A DNA stretch of 64,000 nucleotides from Sphingomonadales bacterium. GTDB taxonomy: Bacteria > Pseudomonadota > Alphaproteobacteria > Sphingomonadales > Sphingomonadaceae. The stretch covers positions 1 through 64,000 of the forward strand of contig JADJXT010000002.1 in assembly GCA_016720115.1 (NCBI GenBank). The letters are read 5' to 3'. Positions within the stretch are counted from its first letter, which is position 1. Every line of letters begins with the position of its first letter. Below, in pieces: positions 35,964 to 42,827 of this stretch. Position numbers and translations under genes: made by a program. Under the pieces are notes generated by a model that was not told the origin of the DNA, did not search any database, and was given only the letters and a program-made list of their open reading frames with translations.

Positions 35964-36205
35964 CAGCGTGGCTCCCGCCTTGCCGGGCGCACGACACCGC
36001 TGCCCGGGTCGGACGTGGAGGTGCGGCGGCCGAGCTCGACCCAAGCGTCGAGTTCGTCGATCGCATAGACGACGCGGCCGCCGAGCTTGCGATAGACCGG
36101 CCCGGTTCCGTAGCAGCGATGCTTCTCGAGCGTCCGGTGCGAGAGACCGACGCGTCTTGCCGCCTCGGGGGTCGTGAGAAAACGCGGCGGATGACCGGTG
36201 GTCAT
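35963..36205 (-). CDS. helix-turn-helix DNA-binding protein, right copy
   Basis: Same 80-residue protein as 9435-9677, intact. Confidence 0.85.
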   Translation of the reverse strand: MTTGHPPRFLTTPEAARRVGLSHRTLEKHRCYGTGPVYRKLGGRVVYAIDELDAWVELGRRTSTSDPGSGVVRPARREPR

Positions 36206-36307
36206 GGAAAGCTCCTTCCAGCGGCCGGGCCTCGAAGCGCGGGCCGGCGGGCGATGTCGCGTGATGGCGCGGAGCAAGGCGCGAGGGGGAGCGGCTGAAT
36301 ATCGATG

Positions 36308-36445
36308 CTATTTTTGTCGCCCGAGCCGGCCTTTGAGCAGCGCGCGGTAGCCGCCCGCCGCGAGCGCTTCGGCCTCGCGGATCAGGCGCTGGGTCCGGCG
36401 CCGTTCGGAAGAGGCTTTCCACGCCGCGCCCCGTCCTATGGTCAT
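36308..36445 (-). CDS. small basic protein, 45 aa, right copy
   Basis: Same frame as 9195-9332, intact. Beyond its start the gene-free spacer 36446-36785 mirrors 8855-9194. Confidence 0.55.
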   Translation of the reverse strand: MTIGRGAAWKASSERRRTQRLIREAEALAAGGYRALLKGRLGRQK

Positions 36446-36785
36446 GCGCGGATAAGCGTCGACGAAGAGAGCATCTATTTTATAATCGGATTATTATCGG
36501 GAAGCTAATTTCTATCCCGCAAAAAGGTGACCGAGCTATAGAAAGCGCACGTCGGGCGTGCACACTGACACCTTTAGCTAGAGCCTGGACATTCGTGGCA
36601 GAGCCCGGTCACATGCTCATTTCTCGAGCATAGGAATACTTTGTTCGCTGGACTGGTATGTTCAAGAAGAACTGGGTCCGGATCTGGATCTATTTTCGGC
36701 CAGCCCCGACAGGTCGGACAAGGCGGCGGCATGCGGCCGGTCGGTTCTGCAGCCCGCGGTTCGAACCACGAAAGGAGGTTCCGAA

Positions 36786-38192
36786 CTAGCGCAATGCGCC
36801 CAGCACAGCCCGAGCCGCAGCCACTCCGCTGTCGTGCGAGGTGTGGACGCTGCTGGTCTGGATCCCAGCGAAATGCAGGGCGGGACCGGCCGGTTCGGTG
36901 AGGCCCGCGATCTTCTCATAGCCGTAGGCGCCCATCGCATAAGGGTCATTCGCCCAGTCGTGGATTGCCGCTTTTCGATATCGGATGCCATTGTCGCCCG
37001 CAGCAAGCCGGACCTGTTCGAGCGATGCCTCGAATCGTTGTTCGGGCGGCAGCGCCCAGAGCCGCCGTGCCGCATCGCCTGTCGACCAATTTACCCAGAT
37101 TTCTCCCACGAAACCGGGCGTCCCCACGACGCATTCCACATGCTCTTCGGATCATGCGTGTAAATCGCGGCCTGATCGGTCGGAGCGCCGGAAAAGGACA
37201 GAACCTGATGGTCGAATTCGAGAATCGACTTGAAGACGGGAAGGTATGCGAATCCGCGCAAATTTTGGCGCTTCGGCTCAGGGAGGGGGCGCTCGAACCG
37301 AACAGTTTCGGCCGCAAGGACGCCGGCTGGCAACGTCACGATGCAGCGCGAGCCCTTGTAGATGCACGCCCCCGCGAGAATTTCGACTCCGCTTCCGCTC
37401 CATGCGACACGTTCGACTTTGGTCGACAGGAGAATGTCCAGTCCCGAGGCGATCGGCTTCAAAATCTGGTCGTATCCGCCAACCACGCGATAATCGCCAT
37501 TGTCGCGGGCGGGATCGTCAGGATCGGGAAGCGGCACGGCCTCGAACAGGGACGGGTCGTCCGAAATGCGGATGCAGCGCTCCAGCATGTCGACGATGTG
37601 CGTCGCGGGCTGATTATAGAGGGGCTCGGGAATCGATCGCGAGGCGATGGACATTCACCGGCCAGTTTTCGGGCGGCAATCCAAGGCTCCGGAGATAGGC
37701 CTCGCCCGTCTGACCTGGACCGGGCGCAGGGAGCGGGAGACGGAGACCCGCAGGCTTGCCCCGCGGAAAGAAAAAATGGGCGACGATATCCCGCGGCTGC
37801 CAAGGATCGCCCGCATTCACCTTGCGAAAATAGCGCCTGAACATCTTCGTTCGAAGCTTTTCGCTTTTTACATATCGCCAGGTCGAGACGTGGGGACCGC
37901 CGTGGATGAGTTCGCAGCCGCGTTCGATCGGGATCGACATGGAGGTACGGTCCGTCCACATCCTGCCACCGATGCGATCGCGCGCCTCGAGCACGAGAAC
38001 GGATTTTCCCGCCCGTCGGATCTCGGCCGCCGCGGACAATCCGCTGACCCCGGCTCCGATGACGATAACGTCCCAAACTCGCCGCTCGGCCAATTCCTCC
38101 GCCTCGCGCGCCGATGCGCGCGGGCCGTTCACGAGGACGGTTCCCGCGAGGAGTGAGGAAGCAAGAAAAGTCCGCCGATCCAGTCCGTTCAT
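36786..38192 (-). pseudogene. FAD-dependent amine oxidase with Tat signal, frameshifted
   Basis: About 465 residues when repaired. The N-terminus MNGLDRRTFLASSLLAG is a twin-arginine signal, so the enzyme acts in the periplasm. Then come the Rossmann FAD motif VIVIGAGVSGLSAAAEIRRAGKS up to the glutamate of VLEARDRIGGR, a substrate domain, and the C-terminal FAD signature ALHFAGIQTSS. Flavin monoamine oxidases turn amines into aldehydes, ammonia and peroxide. Two breaks: one near 37650, absent in the left arm, and one near 37120, shared by both arms at TGGGGACG. Divergent from mauBEDA, so both amine-oxidising routes may respond to the same signal. Whether the gene works depends on the shared G-run. 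Confidence 0.8.
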
Positions 38193-38782
38193 AATGCCCC
38201 TCCCGAAGCCAGCCGCACGCGCAACAACAAGGTCGGGCCGAAGCCGACGCCTTACCGCTGTTTGAACCTCACATCCGCAGCGTCACAGCGAATTTTTCGG
38301 CCCGACTGGTGCCTATTTTTCCCTCCTGGTGTCGCTCGGTCACCGCCGTGGCAATGAGGCTGTGGGGCGTGACCGGCACGGGCGCATGGCCGCCCACCGC
38401 ATAGCCGGCATGACGCTTCGGACGCGCGCGAACCAGACGGTGACAAAACCGGCTGCAATGGTGATGGCGCGGCACCATTGCGCCAACGCCTGTCAGCCCA
38501 AATTCTCACTTAACCGATTGTTCTAAAATTCAAATATTGTCACTGATAGATGCCGACGCGGGCGCGGCGCACGGCCTTGTCCACCCTCGACAAACGAGGT
38601 GAAGCAGTTGCCTCGGTACGACGTGAGGAATAGCTAATCTTCATGGAATGCGAAGCCTCGCGGCGGCTCTTGGACAGCCAGGGTCGACCAACGCGCCGGA
38701 GACTGCCTCACTCTTGAAGGGCGAGGCCGTGGCAGCGATCGACGGGCACTTCGCGGGCCATTTGTCAGTCGGGGGAGATGTC

Positions 38783-39946
38783 ATGAAGCGCCTGTTCGGA
38801 CCATTGATTGCAGCGTCGCTGATGTCGGTCTCGCCGCTGGCGTCGGCCCAAGACGATGCCCCGGCGCCGCTCGAGGTCGAAGATAGCGACACGCTTGCCC
38901 TGCCGGACGTCTCGCCGCACTGGATCATTACCGAGGATAATTGGGCCGGAGGTGCCAATCGCATCTTCGACGGCGAGACGGGCAAGATGCTCGGCCAGTT
39001 GCATATCACCCAGCTCGCGAGCACGGCGGCTGACCCTGCCGGTCGCTATTTCTACACTGCTGAAACTGTCTGGACAAAGCACAATCGCGGCACTCGCCAG
39101 GATTATCTCACCGTCCGTGACGCGAAGACGCTGAAGGTGCTGCGCGAAATAAGCCTTCCGGGCCGGCTGCTTGTGGGCAATCGCAAAAATCTCGTCGGCA
39201 TATCCGGCGACGGCCGCCACGCATTCGTTTACAATATGGACCCGGCCAATTCGATCGCGGTTGTCGACCTCGGGGCCGGGCGCGTGACGAAGACTGTCGA
39301 GGTTCCGGGCTGTTCGCTCGTAACCGGATTTGGCAAGGACGGCGGTATCACACTCTGTTCGGACGGAACCGCCGGGCTGGTATCGGTCGGACAGCGCAAG
39401 GAGCCTGTCGTCACGACGAGCGAGGCCTTCTTCTCGGCGGAAAACGACCCCGTGTTCGACAATTTCGCAGTCAATGCGCTGACCGCCGAAGCTGTTTTCC
39501 TCACGTATAGCGGGAAGGTCGTCAGCGCGAGCAACAAGGGGACGCTGAAGCTCGGCGAGCCATGGTCGCTTCAGGAGGCCGCTGGCTATCCCGTCGGCAC
39601 CACCGCGCCACTCAACGTCAACTGGTATCCCGGCGGCCGCCAACCACTCGCTTACAACAGCCGTGCCGACCGCCTGTTCGTGCTCATGCACATGGGCGAG
39701 TTCTGGTCGCAGAAGGTTCCGGGCCAGGAGATATGGGTTTTCGAGGCGTCGACGCGCAAGCTTCTGAAGCGTGTGAAATTGCCCGGGAGCATCACCGATC
39801 TTGCCGTCAGTCAGGACGCCGCGCCGCTACTGTTCCTCGGCAGCGAGGGGACCCTGTTCGTCTGGGATGCGCTGACCCTTGAGCCGAAGCATGAAATCGA
39901 AGAGGCGGGCCACGGCATGCTGCTCGTACCCGCAGTCGGGCCATGA
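38783..39946 (+). CDS. mauB: quinoprotein amine dehydrogenase heavy chain
   Basis: 387 residues from ATG 38783 behind GGGGGAGA. A Sec-type signal peptide (MKRLFGPLIAASLMSVSPLASA) is cut near residue 22. The rest is a seven-bladed beta-propeller pattern, with blades such as PHWIITEDNWAG, ISGDGRHAFVYNMDP, AVVDLGAGRV, DRLFVLMHMG and EIWVFEASTRKLL. The heavy chain binds two light chains in periplasmic methylamine or aromatic amine dehydrogenase; the gene order B-E-D-A is common to mau and aau clusters, so the substrate (methylamine or aromatic amine) is not decided. The stop overlaps mauE. Upstream 38193-38782 is the divergent regulatory spacer. Confidence 0.93.
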   Translation: MKRLFGPLIAASLMSVSPLASAQDDAPAPLEVEDSDTLALPDVSPHWIITEDNWAGGANRIFDGETGKMLGQLHITQLASTAADPAGRYFYTAETVWTKHNRGTRQDYLTVRDAKTLKVLREISLPGRLLVGNRKNLVGISGDGRHAFVYNMDPANSIAVVDLGAGRVTKTVEVPGCSLVTGFGKDGGITLCSDGTAGLVSVGQRKEPVVTTSEAFFSAENDPVFDNFAVNALTAEAVFLTYSGKVVSASNKGTLKLGEPWSLQEAAGYPVGTTAPLNVNWYPGGRQPLAYNSRADRLFVLMHMGEFWSQKVPGQEIWVFEASTRKLLKRVKLPGSITDLAVSQDAAPLLFLGSEGTLFVWDALTLEPKHEIEEAGHGMLLVPAVGP

Positions 39947-40487
39947 CCGGCGATCTGCCTTCGTTTCTGGCCGACGCGGGCGTCGGGGCGATCCACGGCT
40001 TTGCAGGGACGATGCTGGTTGCGGCGGGCGCGTCGAAATTCTGGTCGAGCGACGATTTCTCGCCGGTTGTCGCGGCCTATGATATCGTGCCCGCACCCCT
40101 CGTGCTCCCGTTCGCCGCGGCCTTGCCGATTGCGGAAATGCTCTTCGGGATCCTGCTCATTCTCCCCGGCGTGCCGGCCGTCGTCTGCGGCGCCGCCACA
40201 ATGTTCGCGGCTTTCGGACTGGCCGTGGCGCTCAACCTTCTGCGCGGACGCACCGAGCTCGAATGCGGCTGCGGCGGTGATGCGACGCCGATCAGTTGGG
40301 CGATCGCTGGCGGCAACCTGCTGCTGGCGGCGGCTTTGACCGTCTCGACGGGTATCGGCGAGGCTTCGATTTCGATCGCAACTGCCGCAGGCCTGACCTG
40401 CGGCGCCGCAACTTTGCTTCTGATCCGCATATATCGCGCCGTATCGCGGATGCAGCCAACGCCGCGCGCCGGTGGCGCTCCACATGA
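39943..40487 (+). pseudogene. mauE: MauE-like membrane protein, right copy, frameshifted at the end
   Basis: One base is missing near 40471 (GGTGGC where the left arm has GGAGTGC), so the frame misses its stop and runs on through mauD in the wrong frame to 40836. Only the last few residues are affected; the membrane domain is intact. Confidence 0.85.
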
Positions 40488-41089
40488 TCACCGCCCTCAT
40501 TGTCTCGCAGATCCTGACCTGGATTCTCCTCGTCGCCGCGATCGTCGCCATTCTCGCTCTCGCCCGGCAGGTCGGGGTCCTGCACGAGCGGGTCGCACCC
40601 GCCGGGGCGTTGACGCCCAAGCAAGGTCCGACGGTTGGCGGGCCGGCGCCAAAGGTTCGGGCGTATTCGCTCGAGGGCCACCACGTCGACATTGGCGGCG
40701 CGCTTGCGCCCGGCAAACGGCGCCTCATCCTCTTCGTCTCGTCGCACTGCCCAGTCTGCAAAAAGCTCATTCCCTTCGCAAAGAGCCTCGCCCGTTCGGA
40801 GGATGTGGAGCTGATCTTCGCAGGCGACGATCGTGAGGGCGCTCAGAGAAAGCTCGTCGAGACCGCAGACCTTGGCGGATATCATTTTCTGAACGACGCT
40901 CTGCTCGGACGGTCCTTCGCCGTGGACAAACTTCCTCACGCCGTCCTGCTCGGCGACGACGGGACGATATTGTCGCGTGGCCTCGTGAACAGCCGCGAGC
41001 ATATCGAAAGCATGTTCGTGTCGGCCGAGACCGGCCTGCATTCGGTGCAGGACTATATCGAAACGCGCAAGGCGCAGGCCGCGCACTAA
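40484..41089 (+). CDS. mauD: MauD-like thioredoxin-fold protein
   Basis: 201 residues, ATG 40484. One N-terminal membrane anchor (residues 8-28) then a periplasmic thioredoxin-like domain with the active site SSHCPVCKK (Cys89, Cys92) and the cis-proline region KLPHAVLL. MauD is required for correct light-chain disulfides. The start overlaps the end of mauE and the stop is 13 bp before mauA. Confidence 0.92.
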   Translation: MITALIVSQILTWILLVAAIVAILALARQVGVLHERVAPAGALTPKQGPTVGGPAPKVRAYSLEGHHVDIGGALAPGKRRLILFVSSHCPVCKKLIPFAKSLARSEDVELIFAGDDREGAQRKLVETADLGGYHFLNDALLGRSFAVDKLPHAVLLGDDGTILSRGLVNSREHIESMFVSAETGLHSVQDYIETRKAQAAH

Positions 41090-41102
41090 GGGGGCAAATC
41101 AG

Positions 41103-41624
41103 ATGTCAAAGTCTCTGCTGGATGGAAAATTCGAGGGCGCCTTGCGACAGATGGCGGGAAGGACGTCGCGCCGGGGCCTGCTCTCGAGACTTGGGGCCGT
41201 CCTCGTTGCCGCGCCCGTCTTTCCCGTCCTCCCGGTCAGCCGCGCATGGGCCGGCACGAAGGACCGGTCGGGCCATGCGAAGACCGAGTTCGCCCGTCAC
41301 GCGCAGACGAGCGACGATACCCTGTGCGACTATTGGCGCTACTGCGCGATCGACGGATCTTTATGTACCTGCTGCGGAGGCGGCGTCCACACCTGTCCGC
41401 CGGGAACCGAACCGTCCCCGACGTCGTGGGTCGGCACCTGCATCAACCCGGACGATGGGCGGGCCTATCTGGTCGCCTATCGCGATTGCTGCGGGACCGC
41501 CGATTGCGGACGCTGCGCCTGCGACAATACCGACCGGGCGACCGAGACGTCGCATCCGCAGACGAACAATGACATCATCTGGTGCTTGGGGTCACTACAC
41601 GGGAGTGCGTTCTATGTACGCTAA
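41103..41624 (+). CDS. mauA: TTQ amine dehydrogenase light chain, C-terminus truncated
   Basis: 173 residues. The long N-terminus has a twin-arginine motif (TSRRGLLSRLGAVLVAA), as known for MauA. Core: CDYWRYCAIDG, CPPGTEP, SPTSWVGTC, AYRDCCG and NDIIWCLG. Trp109 and Trp160 correspond to the two tryptophans joined into tryptophan tryptophylquinone, Asp128 to the catalytic aspartate. Known light chains continue about 15 residues past WCFG with a last cysteine (YHC); here the protein ends GSLHGSAFYVR, so that cysteine is lost, while two extra ones (Cys91, Cys135) are present. The same ending is in both arms. No mauG, needed to make TTQ, nor amicyanin gene is in the window. Confidence 0.9.
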   Translation: MSKSLLDGKFEGALRQMAGRTSRRGLLSRLGAVLVAAPVFPVLPVSRAWAGTKDRSGHAKTEFARHAQTSDDTLCDYWRYCAIDGSLCTCCGGGVHTCPPGTEPSPTSWVGTCINPDDGRAYLVAYRDCCGTADCGRCACDNTDRATETSHPQTNNDIIWCLGSLHGSAFYVR

Positions 41625-41655
41625 GCCAGAACATATGATGAACACGTGAATGGTT

Positions 41656-42055
41656 TTATTCTCGGTATAAGTTCATGAACAGCGGCCGATATTCCTCCAA
41701 GGCCAAATCAGAGAGCGAGCTTGCTTCGTTGAGAGTAAACCAACGAAGTCTCTGTATGTTCATCGTCCATGATGGTTGGATCGCCCTTCCAGCTTCTCAC
41801 GCAAAATAGATGGTATGTAACTGGATCGGCCCTCGCATTGGGGTCTCTCAGTTGGGAGAGCAACTCGTAGTCCTGTGGGATAACGTCAATTTCCTCTGTC
41901 AGCTCGCGGGATAATGCGTCTTCGATGGTTTCCCCGGTTTCGACATGACCGCCTGGAAAGCTCCACCGATCTGGATAGGCTTTGCGATGTTGGCTTCGGC
42001 GAGCCAGCAGAATTTTATCCTCATGCAGAAGTAGTGCGTTGACGATGTTGCGCAT
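41656..42055 (-). pseudogene. NUDIX hydrolase, right copy, frameshifted
   Basis: The 3' end is correct in this arm (LALEEYRPLF to a TAA at 41656), but an extra base near 41751 breaks the frame at DEHTE. Combining both arms yields one intact protein of about 132 residues. Confidence 0.8.
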
Positions 42056-42134
42056 GAATTCTCCTAAGAGATGAGCAGATTGGCTCGATGTCTGCTTTGG
42101 CTTGGTGGATGAATACACGTCCATGAGGTTCCGG

Positions 42135-42701
42135 CTATGCGTTGGACTCTAACGCCTTGTAGAGGGCGGTTTTTCCGATTTTCAGGCGAGCGGCAGCCTC
42201 GCGCACGGTGAGGCCTGCTGCGATATGCGTCCGCGCTTTGCGCAGCTTGTCGGGGGTGACGACAGGGCGGCGCCCCCCCTTGCTACCGCGCTCGCGCGCG
42301 GCGCGCAGGCCCGCCTGAGTGCGCTCGCTGATCAGATCGCGCTCGAACTGCGCCAGGGAGCCGAAGATATTGAACACCAGCATACCTCCCGGCGTGGTGG
42401 TGTCGATGTTTTCGGTGAGCGAACGGAACCCGATGCCTCGCGCCGCCAGCTCGCCGATCTTCTCGATCAGGTGGCCCATCGAGCGGCCGAGCCGATCGAG
42501 CTTCCACACAACCAGCGTGTCGCCGGTGCGCAGATAGGCCAGCGCTTCGCCAAGACCGGGCCTGTCGGTTCTGGCACCCGACGCCTGATCGTCGAAAACA
42601 CGTTCGCATCCCGCCCGCTCCAATGCGTCGTGCTGGAGCGAGAGCTTCTGGTCGGGAGTGGAAACCCGCGCATAGCCGATCAGCGCCACGTGCCGCCCCA
42701 T
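42135..42701 (-). CDS. tnpR: Tn3-family serine resolvase
   Basis: 188 residues from ATG 42701. Catalytic domain: IGYARVSTPDQ with the nucleophilic serine, DQASGARTDRPGL, VVWKLDRLGRS and GGMLVFNIFGSLAQFERDLISERT; then a C-terminal HTH (LTVREAAARLKIGKTALYKAL). It resolves cointegrates at res, the 126 bp spacer to tnpA, and represses both promoters there. Divergent from the transposase, as in Tn3. Confidence 0.95.
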   Translation of the reverse strand: MGRHVALIGYARVSTPDQKLSLQHDALERAGCERVFDDQASGARTDRPGLGEALAYLRTGDTLVVWKLDRLGRSMGHLIEKIGELAARGIGFRSLTENIDTTTPGGMLVFNIFGSLAQFERDLISERTQAGLRAARERGSKGGRRPVVTPDKLRKARTHIAAGLTVREAAARLKIGKTALYKALESNA

Positions 42702-42827
42702 CGTGTCCGTTTTCCCATCATTATGCGACCTTGTCCGAATCGCCATCGAAGGTCCAGAGTTGACGGACACATTCCCGGTGACCGTCCAACGGACGTCTGA
42801 CGGACAGCGACATGGAGGGGTTCGACC
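42702..42827. promoter_or_regulatory. res region, right copy
   Basis: Divergent spacer between tnpR and tnpA with repeated TGTCCG/CGGACA half sites (for example GACGGACAC near 42764 and GACGGACAG near 42799), consistent with resolvase subsites. GGAGGGG lies seven bases before the TTG start of tnpA. Confidence 0.7.

Noticed and set aside
34853..36422. A 524-codon open frame spanning the HTH, DUF2840 and TraF genes in the right arm
   Set aside because: It arises from frameshifts that join separate overlapping genes; the left arm shows the three proteins with their own starts and stops.
39943..40836. An apparent MauE fusion protein of 297 residues in the right arm
   Set aside because: The extra part is mauD read in the wrong frame after a one-base loss; the left arm has the normal stop overlapping the mauD start.
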